Below the pieces are notes generated by a model, which was not told where the DNA came from, made no database searches, and saw nothing but the letters and a program-made list of their open reading frames with translations. 64,000 bases of DNA from contig NZ_RHNP01000016.1 of NCBI RefSeq assembly GCF_003950295.1, positions 1-64,000 of the forward strand, in the 5' to 3' direction. This document shows positions 28,773-39,091 of this stretch, in pieces; position 1 is the first letter of the stretch; every line of letters begins with the position of its first letter. Position numbers and translations under genes: made by a program. The DNA comes from Loigolactobacillus iwatensis. GTDB taxonomy: Bacteria > Bacillota > Bacilli > Lactobacillales > Lactobacillaceae.

Positions 28773-29467
28773 GCTAAAACCTCCTTAATCTGTTGATTCT
28801 CAAGTTCTAACGATCGTAATTTTGCCGATTTATCAGAATGTGCATTTGCTTTTAAATTGGCAATAATACGTTGATTTGTTAAAGCACGGTGTTGCCACTT
28901 TTGTTTAAAAACGGCCGATTGTTGTTGCATTAATAACGGCCCAAAAATCAGTTGTTGCTGCGTATAATCGGGTGCCACGGTAACTTTAGTTGCCTTAATA
29001 ACTTCGTAAATATGATTATCCTCAGCCAAAATCATCTCCGCGACAATTTGATAATTATGCTGCATCAACCATTCGCGAACTAAAACTTCCTGAATGTTGG
29101 CCTCTAGAACTAAAGTTTTAACCGTTTTTAATACTTCTTCACCGCGAGTTAGAATATCGCTTATCAGTTGACCACCCATTCCAGCGATCACAACGGTATC
29201 AATTTGATCCGTCGTTTGAATAGCAGCTAATCCATCTGCTAAGCGTGTCTGAATGTTAGGCGTTAGGCCTGCTGCAGCAATCGCGTTTTGGGCGCGATGA
29301 AATGGCCCTGCAATAGCCTCACCGGCAATCGCAAAAGTGATCTTTCCACTGGCAACTAAACTGATTGGTACCAACGCGTGATCCGAACCAATATCAGCTA
29401 CCCGCCCATTTTCTGGTACAAAATCGGCAACTGCTGTCAGTCGCTTACTCAAATGTACTTTATTCAC
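28769..29467 (-). CDS. trmK: tRNA (adenine(22)-N1)-methyltransferase TrmK
   Basis: The 232-residue SAM-dependent methyltransferase acts on A22 of tRNA. The SAM motif is VADIGSDHALVPISLV (about 23-38), with AGMGGQLISDIL (about 95-106) and EANIQEVLVREWL. I take the GTG at 29467 as the start. It gives MNKVHLSKRL, matching B. subtilis MNELKLSKRL, and lies nine bases after GGTGAGG. An ATG at 29476 and a GTG at 29482 are in frame but too close to that site. Confidence 0.9.
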   Translation of the reverse strand: MNKVHLSKRLTAVADFVPENGRVADIGSDHALVPISLVASGKITFAIAGEAIAGPFHRAQNAIAAAGLTPNIQTRLADGLAAIQTTDQIDTVVIAGMGGQLISDILTRGEEVLKTVKTLVLEANIQEVLVREWLMQHNYQIVAEMILAEDNHIYEVIKATKVTVAPDYTQQQLIFGPLLMQQQSAVFKQKWQHRALTNQRIIANLKANAHSDKSAKLRSLELENQQIKEVLA

Positions 29468-29862
29468 GTTTTTCATCCTCACCTTTAAAAGTTTCTAAAT
29501 TCATTGTACCAAGCAATAAGCACTTGTAAACGAAAATTAATTAAAACTGCTTTTCCCAACTTTCTACACTAAACAGATCAGAAAAATACTTTTACAGGGA
29601 CTTACCATTTACTTGATTAATTTAGGCCGTGTTTGGAAAATACATTTATGTAGTATTTATCTCACTAATTTAGTGTAAATGTGCTTGAAACACAAAAATA
29701 GGATCAAGCCAAAAATGAATTTTGGCTTGATCCTATTTTTTATCACTAAAGAAAGTCTCCAGAAATTACGGTTGCAAAAGCCGCTATAAAATTAGTATAA
29801 ATGTGTCCGCAATCTAAATGTCTTTTCAAACATTTTCTTTTTGGATCACACTCTCATTAAGG
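29468..29862. other. Intergenic gap with rpoD terminator and repeat motifs
   Basis: No gene is seen. It holds the rpoD terminator (29694-29741), two minus-strand copies of the 18-base motif (29667-29684 and 29789-29806) and a TTAGGCCGTGTTTG segment (29622-29635) that recurs at 37227-37240. GTGTTT..ACATTTA at 29630-29651 is inverted against TAAATGT..AAACAC ending near 29693. Confidence 0.6.
29694..29741. terminator. Terminator downstream of rpoD
   Basis: AAAATAGGATCAAGCCAAAA pairs with the mirror-image arm ending CTTGATCCTATTTTTT, a stem of about 20 bp with T-runs on both strands. Confidence 0.9.
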
Positions 29863-30978
29863 TTATTCCAAGAAATCCTTTAGCTGTTTTGAACGACTTG
29901 GGTGCCGTAATTTTCGTAACGCCTTTGCCTCAATCTGCCGAATTCGTTCCCGCGTAACACCGAAGACCTTACCAACCTCTTCAAGCGTTCGTGTTCGACC
30001 ATCATCAAGTCCAAAACGTAAACGCAGCACATTCTCTTCACGGTCCGTCAATGTGTCCAAAACGCTCTCTAATTGCTCTTTTAATAATTCATAAGCAGCG
30101 TGATCGGCCGGACTAGTAGCATCTTGATCTTCAATGAAATCACCTAAATGGGAATCATCCTCTTCACCAATTGGTGTTTCCAACGAAACTGGCTCTTGGG
30201 CGATCTTTAAGATCTCGCGAACCTTCTCCGTTGGCATATCCATCTCAGCACCAATTTCTTCTGGTGTGGGTTCACGACCTAAATCCTGTAGAAGCTGTCG
30301 TTGAATTCGAATTAACTTATTGATCGTTTCAACCATATGCACTGGAATCCGAATTGTTCGCGCCTGATCAGCGATTGCACGGGTAATTGCCTGACGAATC
30401 CACCAGGTTGCATATGTGGAGAACTTAAATCCCTTACGGTAATCAAACTTTTCAACGGCCTTCATTAGGCCCATATTACCTTCTTGAATTAAATCAAGAA
30501 ATTGCATACCACGCCCAACGTAACGTTTGGCAATTGAAACAACCAACCTTAAATTGGCCTCGGCAAGGCGCTGTTTGGCCTCTTCGTCACCTTGCTCAAT
30601 TTTAAGTGCCAAGGCAACTTCTTCATCGGCCGTTAACAATGATACTCGACCAATTTCTTTTAAATACATCCGAACTGGGTCATTGATTTTAACACCAGCT
30701 GGTGCGGACATATTTTGAAGGTCCTTTTTCTTAACGTTTTTTTCTTTCTTCAAACTTCGTACGGAAGGCTCACCTTTTTCATCAACAACACTGATCCCTT
30801 GATCTTCTATTTTCAGAAAAAGCTTATCAATCGCATCAGCATCAAGGTGAAAAGGTGTTACGATCTTGTCGGTTAAAGCATCCTCAGTAACCTGCTTTTT
30901 AGGCTTAAATTCTTTAATTATTGCTTTAACTGCGGCCGTATACTTTTTATCGTCACTTTTTACAGTTTTATTTGCCAT
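29863..30978 (-). CDS. rpoD: RNA polymerase primary sigma factor (SigA/RpoD)
   Basis: The 371-residue housekeeping sigma has a short charged region 1.1, region 1.2/2 ([21 protein letters not shown], about 100), the -10-reading segment GYMGL-like [29 protein letters not shown] (about 165), region 3 and region 4 ([20 protein letters not shown], about 335). AGGAGGCCGATCGA precedes the ATG. It lies 12 bases after dnaG in the macromolecular-synthesis order. Confidence 0.97.
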   Translation of the reverse strand: MANKTVKSDDKKYTAAVKAIIKEFKPKKQVTEDALTDKIVTPFHLDADAIDKLFLKIEDQGISVVDEKGEPSVRSLKKEKNVKKKDLQNMSAPAGVKINDPVRMYLKEIGRVSLLTADEEVALALKIEQGDEEAKQRLAEANLRLVVSIAKRYVGRGMQFLDLIQEGNMGLMKAVEKFDYRKGFKFSTYATWWIRQAITRAIADQARTIRIPVHMVETINKLIRIQRQLLQDLGREPTPEEIGAEMDMPTEKVREILKIAQEPVSLETPIGEEDDSHLGDFIEDQDATSPADHAAYELLKEQLESVLDTLTDREENVLRLRFGLDDGRTRTLEEVGKVFGVTRERIRQIEAKALRKLRHPSRSKQLKDFLE

Positions 30979-30990
30979 TCGATCGGCCTC

Positions 30991-32844
30991 CTATATCATT
31001 TGTTGTGTCGCTACTTCTTGTATCTGACGCTTTAAATCAATAATCTGTTGCAATAGCTGAACCGCCTGTTTGTCATCACCAGTTCGCGTTGCATCGCGTA
31101 AGTCATTCTGCGCTTTTTGCAATTGTTTTTCAAAGACTGAACGACGCATTGCAATCAAATAGTCCGTTACTTGTTCATCACTGGTAGTCGGTGGCACAGA
31201 CATTTGCTCAACCGCGCTGACCAATCGTTGCAAACGATCATCCGTGCTGGGTAAATAATCCATAAATTCCGCAATCAAAAATGAATCGTGTTTTTCAAAA
31301 TAGCCTTCACCAAAAGTATACAACAACTGATAATTATCGTGAATAAAACTAAAGTCTGCGCGATTACGTAGCCGCGTTCGCACGGTTGGATCATGAAAGT
31401 ACAGCCGTAATAATTCGCGTTCGGCCAACTCAACACGATCTAACTTATGCACCTGTTGCTGGTAAACGGGCACCACTTCTTTTTTTGGTTGTTGCTGTGC
31501 CCGTACACGATCATGTTCAGCCGTTGTCTTTTCTAATAATTGCTGTAACTGCTGAACTAATGCTGTATAAGAAACATGTAAATCTTCACTAAGTTGATTC
31601 AAGTAAACATCACGTTCAACTGCTGAAGAGACCAAAACTAGCTCTTGTAATGCATCATTAATGTAAGCAATCTTATCTTGTTCATTATCTAAATTGCGAT
31701 TTTGCTTTAAAAAATGCAGTCGAAAAGCTGGCGCCGTTTCTAAAGAATTAGTGACCTCATTTTGAAACTGCTCACTACCGTACTTTTTAACGTACTCGTC
31801 AGGATCAAGTTGCTCGGGTAACGTCACAATGCTTAAATTAAATCGTTGATCGTCTTTTAATAATTCAATAACTCGGTTAGTTGCCTTCATGCCAGGAGCA
31901 TCACCATCGTAGCACACAACCAATTGATCAGTTGCCCGGCGTAAGTGATAAAGTTGTTCATTGGTTAAACTCGTTCCCATTGAAGCAACACCATTTTTAA
32001 CTCCGGCCTGAAAAGCAGCAATTACATCCATAAAACCTTCAAATAAAATAACTCGCTTAGCTTTTCGAATTTCACTTTTCGCTAAGTCAAAGTTAAACAG
32101 GACATCGCGCTTGTTAAATAAATCAGTTTCAGGACTATTTAAATACTTTGGCTGATTATCAGTTACTTGTAAAATTCGACCTGAGAAGGCAATTACTCGG
32201 CCCTGCTCATCACGAATTGGAAACATCAACCGGCCAACAAAACGATCACGTAAGGTGCCATCATCATTTTCGATAAAAAGCCCAGATTGCCGTAATAATT
32301 GAAAATCGGTTTGTTTTTCTTTAAAAAAAGTTATCAGTAAATCACGTTGCTGCGGAGCAAATCCAATTTGAAAAGTATCTAACAACGTTGCATTTAAATT
32401 ACGCTGTGTTGCGTATGCTAACGCTGCCTCACCGGTGTTTGTATTCACCAAAATATGGTGGTATAACGCCGTTGCGTCACGATACAACGCAAACAATTTT
32501 TCCCGTTTTGGATCAACTGGTCGCTGTGGCTTTCCCTGATAGGTACTTAAATCAACTGAGACGTTCCCCAGTTCAGCAACTTTAGTTACTGCAGCTGGAA
32601 AATCTAAATTCTCAATCTCCATAATAAACTTAAAAACGTTACCACCACGACCACAACTAAAGCAATGAAATATTTGCTTATCTTCCGTTACTGAAAAAGA
32701 TGGTGTCCGTTCCTCGTGAAATGGACAAAGACCAAATAAATTTTTCCCAGACTTTTTTAATTGGACGTACTGCCCGATAATATCGGTAATATTAACGGAA
32801 GTACGAACTTCTTCAACTACTTCTTCTGGAATTCTACCGGCCAA
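30991..32844 (-). CDS. dnaG: DNA primase
   Basis: The 617-residue primase makes Okazaki primers. The CHC2 zinc finger is CPFHEERTPSF..FHCFSCGRGG (about 41-67). The RNA polymerase/TOPRIM core has LFEGFMDVIAAFQAG and VVCYDGDAPGMKAT (about 265-320). The helicase-binding C-terminus is helical. The start is TTG with GAGGTGAGGG upstream. It is co-transcribed with rpoD. Confidence 0.96.
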   Translation of the reverse strand: MAGRIPEEVVEEVRTSVNITDIIGQYVQLKKSGKNLFGLCPFHEERTPSFSVTEDKQIFHCFSCGRGGNVFKFIMEIENLDFPAAVTKVAELGNVSVDLSTYQGKPQRPVDPKREKLFALYRDATALYHHILVNTNTGEAALAYATQRNLNATLLDTFQIGFAPQQRDLLITFFKEKQTDFQLLRQSGLFIENDDGTLRDRFVGRLMFPIRDEQGRVIAFSGRILQVTDNQPKYLNSPETDLFNKRDVLFNFDLAKSEIRKAKRVILFEGFMDVIAAFQAGVKNGVASMGTSLTNEQLYHLRRATDQLVVCYDGDAPGMKATNRVIELLKDDQRFNLSIVTLPEQLDPDEYVKKYGSEQFQNEVTNSLETAPAFRLHFLKQNRNLDNEQDKIAYINDALQELVLVSSAVERDVYLNQLSEDLHVSYTALVQQLQQLLEKTTAEHDRVRAQQQPKKEVVPVYQQQVHKLDRVELAERELLRLYFHDPTVRTRLRNRADFSFIHDNYQLLYTFGEGYFEKHDSFLIAEFMDYLPSTDDRLQRLVSAVEQMSVPPTTSDEQVTDYLIAMRRSVFEKQLQKAQNDLRDATRTGDDKQAVQLLQQIIDLKRQIQEVATQQMI

Positions 32845-32875
32845 ACCCTCACCTCACAAATACTTTAAAAGCTTT

Positions 32876-32910
32876 AAAAGTCGCACTCTTCTGGAAAAAG
32901 TGCGACTTCT
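32876..32910 (-). terminator. Hairpin between glyS and dnaG
   Basis: On the minus strand AAGTCGCACT pairs with AGTGCGACTT, followed by TTAAAG. It probably ends or attenuates glyQS transcription before dnaG. Confidence 0.75.
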
Positions 32911-33008
32911 ACTGGATTATCAAGCGCAAAAATACATTATTTATGATAGCACAACCGGTCACTAGCAACAACTAATTTGCTCCATAAAATTTCGATTAAT
33001 TACTAACG

Positions 33009-33051
33009 TCTTAGCAAGAGCATGATGGCTACTTAATGCTGCTTGCTAAGA
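33009..33051. repeat. Long perfect hairpin downstream of glyS
   Basis: TCTTAGCAAG and CTTGCTAAGA form a perfect 10-bp stem, extended inward by AGCAT/ATGCT with a single bulged base, about 30 bases past the glyS stop. No T-run follows on either strand, so it is not an ordinary terminator; it may protect the mRNA 3' end. Confidence 0.6.
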
Positions 33052-33081
33052 GACCTCGTTTGCAAATACGACTTAGTAGCC

Positions 33082-35163
33082 CTATTTAACAATTAATTCA
33101 TTTAGATTAGCGACGGTAAAAATTAAACGCGCTAAAATTGCTAATTGCGTCAATCGATTTTTGCGAAGCTTTTCATCATCGACCATTACCATCGTTGCAT
33201 CAAAATAAGCCTCAATTAGTGGTCGCAAATCACGAAGTGCAGCAAAGTTTTCGGCAACTGAACGATTTGGTGTTGCCTCTTGAACTTTTTTAACGGCTGC
33301 ATACAAATTCTTTTCAGCATCATTTTCAAAAAGTGCTGGATCAACATTCAAGGTCTCTTGATCACCGAAATCGGCCTTATCTGCCAGGCGTAACACCCGG
33401 GTCAATGCTTCAATCGATTCTTTAAAGTTTGCGTCCTGGCGTTGTTCACCCAGTACTTGGGCTGCGTCAAACATCGACATTAAATCATTATTATGACCAC
33501 CCAGCACGGCATCAACAATGTCATAATTAACTTGATGATTACCGAACCATTGCCGCATCCGATCATCCATGAATTGTTTAATTGGTTGAATATTCTTACC
33601 GTAATCTAGATTAAAGGTCACCTGATGCTTCTCCAGTAATTGTGCCATTTGTTGTTCAAAATTAGTCACACTCAAATGCCACTGCCGATCATGAAGAACA
33701 CGGACAATACCAAATGCTTGTCGTCTTAAAGCGTAAGGGTCATTGGAACCATTTGGAATCATACCAACCGCGAAGAAACTAGAAATACTATCAAATTTAT
33801 CGGCTAGTGCTAAAACGGCGCCTACTTTACTTTGTGGTAGGACCCCATCAGCAGAGATTGGTAAATAATGTTCACGAATTGCTTGAGCAACAGCTGGCCG
33901 TTCCCCCTGCAATAAGGCATATTTCTCGCCCATCACACCTTGTAACTCAGGAAATTCACCAACCATTCCGGTAACTAAATCAAATTTATAAATCTCACTA
34001 GCACGCTTTAAATCAGTTAACTCCTCAGCAGTTAGACCAGCCTTCTCACCTAAGGCCTGGGCAATCAACTGAACACGCTGCATTTTTTCGTACATTGTAC
34101 CAATCTTGTCGTGGAAGGAAACTGATTTCAAACGTGCAACGTAGTCCGCAATTGTTTGTTTTTGATCTTCAGTGTAGAAAAATTCGGCATCTTCCAAACG
34201 AGCCGCCAAAACCTTCTCATTCCCACTAATAACGTTGTCCAAATGTTCAGCATTACCATTCCGAACAGAAATAAAGTTTGGTAATAACTTACCTGCTTGA
34301 TCACGAACATAGAAATAACGTTGGTGGTCTTTCATCGATGTAATCAAAACCTCATCTGGCATATTCAAGTACTTGGCCGCAAAAGTACCGCTAAACGCGG
34401 TCGGATATTCCACTAAATTAACCACTTCTTCTAGTAAGTCAGGATCAAGCTCAATCGTCCATTTATTGGCCTTAACTAATTTTTGAATTTGCGCTTCAAT
34501 CATTGTTTGCCGTTTGGCCGGATCAGCAATAACAAATTGACCTTCCAAAACCGTCAAATAATCGCTTGCCTGATGCAATTCAATCGCCTTGCCTAAGAAA
34601 CGGTGTCCTTGCGTTTTTCGACCAGATTTAATATTCAGAACCTGGAATGGCACAATAACTTGATCTAACAGTGCAACGATCCAGTGAATTGGACGAATAT
34701 ATTCGAAATCATGATCACCCCAATGCATATTAGTAGAGAAAGTCATGGCCGTGACAACGTCTTTCATCCCCATTAGAACTTCTTTAGCAGGTTCTCCGGG
34801 AATAAATTTATCTAAAAAGACGTACTCTTCGCCCTTTTGTTCTTTAAAAATAATATCATCCGTCGTCATTTTTTGACCCCGAACGAAACCTTGAGCTGCC
34901 TTAGTCCAATTACCATCCGCATCCTGAGCAATTTTCTTGGCTGGTCCACGGACTTCCTTCTTAACATCAGTCTGCTTAGCAGCAAGCTCTTCGACCATTA
35001 CCGTCAAACGCCTCGGAGTAGAAAATGAAGAAACTTTGCCGTAACTCAAGCGATTTTTTTGTAAAAATTCTTGCGTTCGCTTAACCAATTGTTGGCGACT
35101 AGGCGTAACAACATGTGCTGGCATTTCTTCCAACCCAATTTCCATTAAAAATGTATGTGTCAT
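33082..35163 (-). CDS. glyS: Glycyl-tRNA synthetase beta subunit
   Basis: The 693-residue subunit of the bacterial alpha2beta2 enzyme begins [15 protein letters not shown] and contains the tRNA-binding body, the HD-like part and the C-terminal anticodon-binding helical region ([16 protein letters not shown]). It is of normal length. It starts one base after the glyQ stop with AAGGAGGAGAACTAAA upstream, so the two are translated together. The T-box upstream of glyQ controls both. Confidence 0.97.
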   Translation of the reverse strand: MTHTFLMEIGLEEMPAHVVTPSRQQLVKRTQEFLQKNRLSYGKVSSFSTPRRLTVMVEELAAKQTDVKKEVRGPAKKIAQDADGNWTKAAQGFVRGQKMTTDDIIFKEQKGEEYVFLDKFIPGEPAKEVLMGMKDVVTAMTFSTNMHWGDHDFEYIRPIHWIVALLDQVIVPFQVLNIKSGRKTQGHRFLGKAIELHQASDYLTVLEGQFVIADPAKRQTMIEAQIQKLVKANKWTIELDPDLLEEVVNLVEYPTAFSGTFAAKYLNMPDEVLITSMKDHQRYFYVRDQAGKLLPNFISVRNGNAEHLDNVISGNEKVLAARLEDAEFFYTEDQKQTIADYVARLKSVSFHDKIGTMYEKMQRVQLIAQALGEKAGLTAEELTDLKRASEIYKFDLVTGMVGEFPELQGVMGEKYALLQGERPAVAQAIREHYLPISADGVLPQSKVGAVLALADKFDSISSFFAVGMIPNGSNDPYALRRQAFGIVRVLHDRQWHLSVTNFEQQMAQLLEKHQVTFNLDYGKNIQPIKQFMDDRMRQWFGNHQVNYDIVDAVLGGHNNDLMSMFDAAQVLGEQRQDANFKESIEALTRVLRLADKADFGDQETLNVDPALFENDAEKNLYAAVKKVQEATPNRSVAENFAALRDLRPLIEAYFDATMVMVDDEKLRKNRLTQLAILARLIFTVANLNELIVK

Positions 35164-35164
35164 T

Positions 35165-36070
35165 TTAGTTCTCCTCCTTTTTTTCGGTATCTTGTTTTAG
35201 CAACGGGAAACCAAGCTTTTCACGTTCAGCCACAAATGCTCGTGCAACCGCCCGGGCCATATTTCTAATCCGAGAAAGATAGCCAGCACGCTCTGTAACG
35301 CTGACCGCACCACGTGCATCCAATAAGTTAAAAGTATGGCTACATTTTAAAATATAATCATAGGCAGGATGAACTAAGCCATTATCAATCTGTTTTTTTG
35401 CTTCATTTTCGTACATATCAAATAATTGCAGCAACATATCTTGATTACTTTCTTCAAAAGAATATTTTGAATGTTCAAACTCAGGTTCCTTAAAGATATC
35501 ACCGTACTTAACGCCATCGCCCCATTCAAGATCAAAAACAGAATTAACATCCTGAATATAAGAAGCTAATCGTTCAATCCCGTATGTAATCTCCGAAGTA
35601 ACTGGCTTAACGTTCAAACCACCGACAACTTGGAAATAAGTGAATTGTGAGACTTCCATCCCATCAAGCCAAACTTCCCAACCAACACCGGCACAGCCCA
35701 TTGAAGGATTTTCCCAATTATCTTCAACAAACCGAATATCGTGGGCCAAGGGATCGATGCCTAATGCCCGCAAACTATCCAGATAAAGTTCCTGAATATT
35801 TGCTGGCGAAGGCTTCATGACAACTTGAAATTGGTGATGTTGGTACAATCGATTAGGATTTTCACCATACCGCCCATCAGCCGGCCGTCTTGAGGGCTCA
35901 ACGTAAGCTGCATTCCATGGTTCGGGTCCAATTGCCCGTAAAAAAGTATACGGACTCATCGTCCCGGCACCTTTTTCAGTGTCGTAGGCCTCCATTAACA
36001 TACAACCTTGCTTACCCCAATAATGCTGTAAAGTTAAAATCATATCTTGAATATTTAATTTTTGATCCAT
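35165..36070 (-). CDS. glyQ: Glycyl-tRNA synthetase alpha subunit
   Basis: The 301-residue class II catalytic subunit has [27 protein letters not shown] near the start and [14 protein letters not shown] (motif 2 region, about 85-98). DWENPS-type [23 protein letters not shown] lies around 135. The ATG at 36070 has AAGGGAGTTTCACTT upstream; the longer frame to 36100 lacks a site. It is preceded by a Gly T-box leader. Confidence 0.97.
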   Translation of the reverse strand: MDQKLNIQDMILTLQHYWGKQGCMLMEAYDTEKGAGTMSPYTFLRAIGPEPWNAAYVEPSRRPADGRYGENPNRLYQHHQFQVVMKPSPANIQELYLDSLRALGIDPLAHDIRFVEDNWENPSMGCAGVGWEVWLDGMEVSQFTYFQVVGGLNVKPVTSEITYGIERLASYIQDVNSVFDLEWGDGVKYGDIFKEPEFEHSKYSFEESNQDMLLQLFDMYENEAKKQIDNGLVHPAYDYILKCSHTFNLLDARGAVSVTERAGYLSRIRNMARAVARAFVAEREKLGFPLLKQDTEKKEEN

Positions 36071-36183
36071 AAGTGAAACTCCCTTCACATTTAAGGCCAA
36101 AACACCACTTGTAAAAGTACTGCTTAAGCCAATCGACTTGTTTTGAATAGGTTATACTAGTAGGCTTTTCTACAAATTTAAAT

Positions 36184-36391
36184 AAAAAAGCCCCTATGCA
36201 GATTAACAATCTACATAGGGACGATTACTCGCGGTTCCACCCTAGTTCTAGTGATTTATTCACTAACACTTTAATATTAACCTAATCACTCAGGAATGCC
36301 CCGCAGTCATAATTTAGTTCGGCTTTCACTATTTCCGAATTCGCTGATAAATCATTACCTGTTTCTTTCCGTCATCGTTCATCTAAACTAA
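36184..36391 (-). promoter_or_regulatory. T-box riboswitch for glyQS (specifier GGC)
   Basis: The antiterminator signature AGGGTGGAACCGCG reads on the minus strand at 36243-36230. The terminator GTCCCTATGTAGATT.. pairs with ..AATCTGCATAGGGGC before TTTTTT (36221-36184). In Stem I the 3' specifier loop reads GGGGCA just before TTCC, which pairs with GGAA on the 5' side. The specifier is GGC (36300-36298), a glycine codon. Uncharged tRNA-Gly should favour readthrough. Confidence 0.93.
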
Positions 36392-36420
36392 ATTCTACCG
36401 ATTTTCATTTAACTTGTCAA
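36392..36420 (-). promoter_or_regulatory. Consensus promoter of the glyQS leader
   Basis: TTGACA (36420-36415), 17 bp, TAGAAT (36397-36392) on the minus strand. The -35 begins immediately after the recO stop codon. Confidence 0.9.
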
Positions 36421-37194
36421 TTACGGTTTCAACAAGTGATCCCAATTCTTCATATCATCAATAAAATGTTTACTTTTTAATGCTAGACCCACCGTATCAC
36501 TATAAATGCGGTCAATTATTCGCCGCAATTCATCCTTAGTAGCTTGCTTCACCGAAATTGACGTTAACTTATTTAAATTAAGCACCGAAAATTGGCGCAA
36601 TAAATAAATTGCCCGCGCACTTGCGTGGAAACGATAAGGATCCAAATGAAAGTGCTTCTGACACAACAGGCCGCCATAACTTTCAGAATAGTCTAGGGGA
36701 AGATCACTTCGGTGACAAATGACACAGCTTTCTAAGTAAGGTGCCACTCCGAAAGCCGCCAACAACTGAATTTCATTAATATTCGTGATAATCTCTGGAT
36801 CAAATCCATCGTCAATTAATTGCACCGATAAAACAGCCTGCTGATACCAGCGCGGTAACGGTTGGTTATCCGTAAAAGCAACATCAATCAAATTTAAGAT
36901 GTAGGTTGCATACGCATTTAAACCAATATCAGTCGAGATGCTTTGAAATTGATGGTACTCTTTGGCCGCGTTAATAAATGACAATCCTTCTTCGTGAATG
37001 TTTCCAACGTAGGTTCCTTGCGTAAAAGGCAGTAATGCAGCCGCTAATTTAAAGCCGCGTTTGCGTGCACCACGAATAAAGAACATTTTCTTACCAAATT
37101 GATCAGTAAAAAATTTAACTAACATATCGCGCTCCCGGTAATCCCGGCGAAACATCACTAGGCCATTAAAGTCAGTTATTTGTCGTTGTGCCAA
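36421..37194 (-). CDS. recO: DNA repair protein RecO
   Basis: The 257-residue recombination mediator has an N-terminal OB fold (QITDFNGLVMFRRDYRERDMLVKFFTD) and a helical domain. A four-cysteine-type zinc region reads SCVICHRSDLPLDYSESYGGLLCQKH (about 150-175, with three Cys and a His). It loads RecA with RecR on SSB-coated DNA. Two TTG codons lie after GGAGG; the second (37194) has seven-base spacing and is preferred over the first at 37200. It sits between era and glyQ, as in many Firmicutes. Confidence 0.93.
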   Translation of the reverse strand: MAQRQITDFNGLVMFRRDYRERDMLVKFFTDQFGKKMFFIRGARKRGFKLAAALLPFTQGTYVGNIHEEGLSFINAAKEYHQFQSISTDIGLNAYATYILNLIDVAFTDNQPLPRWYQQAVLSVQLIDDGFDPEIITNINEIQLLAAFGVAPYLESCVICHRSDLPLDYSESYGGLLCQKHFHLDPYRFHASARAIYLLRQFSVLNLNKLTSISVKQATKDELRRIIDRIYSDTVGLALKSKHFIDDMKNWDHLLKP

Positions 37195-37257
37195 ATGCAA
37201 CCCTCCTTCAAAGCTTGACCTTCATTCAAACACGGCCTAAGTTCATTATCTCGCTGT

Positions 37258-38166
37258 TTAATAATCTTTCTTACGGTAACCTAATTCATCTAGGTACTGC
37301 TGATTATCGCGCCAACCCTTATCAACCTTAACCCATAATTGTAAATAGACTTTTTCACCTAGTAAACGTTCAATATCTCTTCTTGCCCGCGTCCCAATTT
37401 CCTTCAACATTTTGCCGCCTTGACCAATAATAATTCCCTTTTGACCTGGACGCTCGACAACAATGGTTGCGTCAATTTTCATTTTTTCGTTATCATTATG
37501 GCGCATTTTTTCAACCTGAACTGCAACTGAATGGGGGACTTCTTCGCGGGTTAATTCTAAAATTTTCTCACGAATTAGCTCAGAAACAACGAAGTATTCC
37601 GGATGATCGGTAATTTGATCATCTGGATAATATTGCGGTCCCACCGGTAATTCATGTTCAAGTTCTGCCAATAATTCCGTCACATTGTTACCTTGCAGTG
37701 CTGAAATTGGAAATACTTGTTTGAACGCCATATCTTTTTGATAACTTTCAACAAACGGCGCCAAATCATTCGGGTGCACTGTATCTATTTTATTAACAAT
37801 TAAGTACACGGGCTGCTTCACCCGTTTTAATTGATCGATAATAAACGTGTCACCAGAACCCTTTTTATCTTTGGCACTGACCATAAATAGGACGGCATCC
37901 ACTTCATTAAGTGAAGAAGTTGCCGACCTGAGCATAAACTCATCTAATTTATTATCTGGTTTATGAATCCCAGGTGTATCAATAAAAACAATCTGGGCCG
38001 TTTTAGTTGTATATATTCCCTGAATTTTATTACGAGTTGTTTGTGCCTTATTTGACATAATAGCAACCTTTTCGCCGACAACGCGGTTCAAAAAAGTTGA
38101 TTTGCCAACATTAGGACGTCCAACAATCGCGACAAAGCCAGAATGAAAATCTGCCTGTTCACTCAC
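37258..38166 (-). CDS. era: Ribosome-assembly GTPase Era
   Basis: The 302-residue GTPase binds 16S rRNA during 30S maturation. It shows [12 protein letters not shown] (16-27), the [10 protein letters not shown] switch, DTPGIHKP (about 63), NKID (about 125) and a C-terminal KH domain with [22 protein letters not shown] (about 250). The start is GTG with AAGGAGGATACATT upstream. It belongs to the phoH-ybeY-dgkA-era-recO run. Confidence 0.97.
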   Translation of the reverse strand: MSEQADFHSGFVAIVGRPNVGKSTFLNRVVGEKVAIMSNKAQTTRNKIQGIYTTKTAQIVFIDTPGIHKPDNKLDEFMLRSATSSLNEVDAVLFMVSAKDKKGSGDTFIIDQLKRVKQPVYLIVNKIDTVHPNDLAPFVESYQKDMAFKQVFPISALQGNNVTELLAELEHELPVGPQYYPDDQITDHPEYFVVSELIREKILELTREEVPHSVAVQVEKMRHNDNEKMKIDATIVVERPGQKGIIIGQGGKMLKEIGTRARRDIERLLGEKVYLQLWVKVDKGWRDNQQYLDELGYRKKDY

Positions 38167-38199
38167 AATGTATCCTCCTTATTTGGTTCGAAAAACCTG

Positions 38200-38595
38200 C
38201 TAGTTAATTAGCGGCCATAAATGGGGCATAAAAATAATAATTCCAATAATAATTGCAAAACAAGCCGCTAATAAAACGGCCGTTGCCGCCATATCTTTTG
38301 CGTTTTTGGCCGCTAATTCATAGTGATGTTGCGTTAATAAATCAACTAAATTTTCTACCACTGTGTTGACTAGCTCACTTAACATCACTAAAAAAATTGC
38401 AAGTAATAACCATAGCCACTCAAAACGGTGCAACTTAAATAAGAAACCAAGTCCCAACACCAAAATACTCGTGACAAAATGAAAACGCATGTTGCGCTCT
38501 TCAACAAATACTTGATAAATACCCATCAACGCATGGCGTAAACTCTGCCAAAAGCTATGATTTTTTTCAACTTGCCGCTTATCTTTTAAGCCCAT
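38200..38595 (-). CDS. dgkA: Diacylglycerol / undecaprenol kinase
   Basis: The 131-residue integral membrane kinase has three helices (about 32-50, 55-75, 100-122) and the family signature SELVNTVVENLVDLL (about 70-84) and AKNAKDMAATAVLL. In Firmicutes this family phosphorylates undecaprenol for wall lipid recycling. The ATG at 38595 lies inside the end of ybeY (17-base overlap) with only a weak TTTTGGAT site, so translation is probably coupled. Confidence 0.92.
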   Translation of the reverse strand: MGLKDKRQVEKNHSFWQSLRHALMGIYQVFVEERNMRFHFVTSILVLGLGFLFKLHRFEWLWLLLAIFLVMLSELVNTVVENLVDLLTQHHYELAAKNAKDMAATAVLLAACFAIIIGIIIFMPHLWPLIN

Positions 38596-39055
38596 AAGCA
38601 TCCAAAATTTTACGCTGCAGGGCAAACATTACTTTTTCATCTTCCGCCGAACGCATGTGATCATAGCCATTCAAATGAAGAAAGCCATGTACGACCGTGT
38701 AACCTAACTCCCGTTCAAAAGAATGACCGTAATCATTTGCTTGTTCAGCAACCTTATCTACCGAAATCATCAAATCACCAATATTACGGGGAATTTGCAT
38801 CTCCGGATCCATAATAATGACATCTTGATCATCGGGATCTTCTTCAATTGCAAAACTAATGACATCCGTCGCACGGTCAGTATCGCGATATTCTTTATTG
38901 ATTTGGTGAATCTCATCATTATGCATCAATGTGACCGACATTTCTGTATCTTCTGGTAACTTCATGTAGTTACCGGCAAACTCGGTAATCTTGTTAATTA
39001 AATCCAAGTGTGCCTGCGTTACAGTCTTTGTATTATCATAAATTTCTAAATCCAC
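38579..39055 (-). CDS. ybeY: Endoribonuclease / rRNA maturation factor YbeY
   Basis: The 158-residue zinc protein has the signature VVHGFLHLNGYDHMR (about 125-139), whose three His bind the metal, and RDTDRATDVISFA (about 56-68). It acts in 16S rRNA 3'-end maturation and quality control. The start is GTG with GGAGGAATTACTAA upstream. It is followed by dgkA in overlap and preceded by phoH at 36 bases. Confidence 0.95.
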   Translation of the reverse strand: MDLEIYDNTKTVTQAHLDLINKITEFAGNYMKLPEDTEMSVTLMHNDEIHQINKEYRDTDRATDVISFAIEEDPDDQDVIIMDPEMQIPRNIGDLMISVDKVAEQANDYGHSFERELGYTVVHGFLHLNGYDHMRSAEDEKVMFALQRKILDAYGLKR

Positions 39056-39091
39056 TTAGTAATTCCTCCATCAAAGATTAATGACCTAGTA

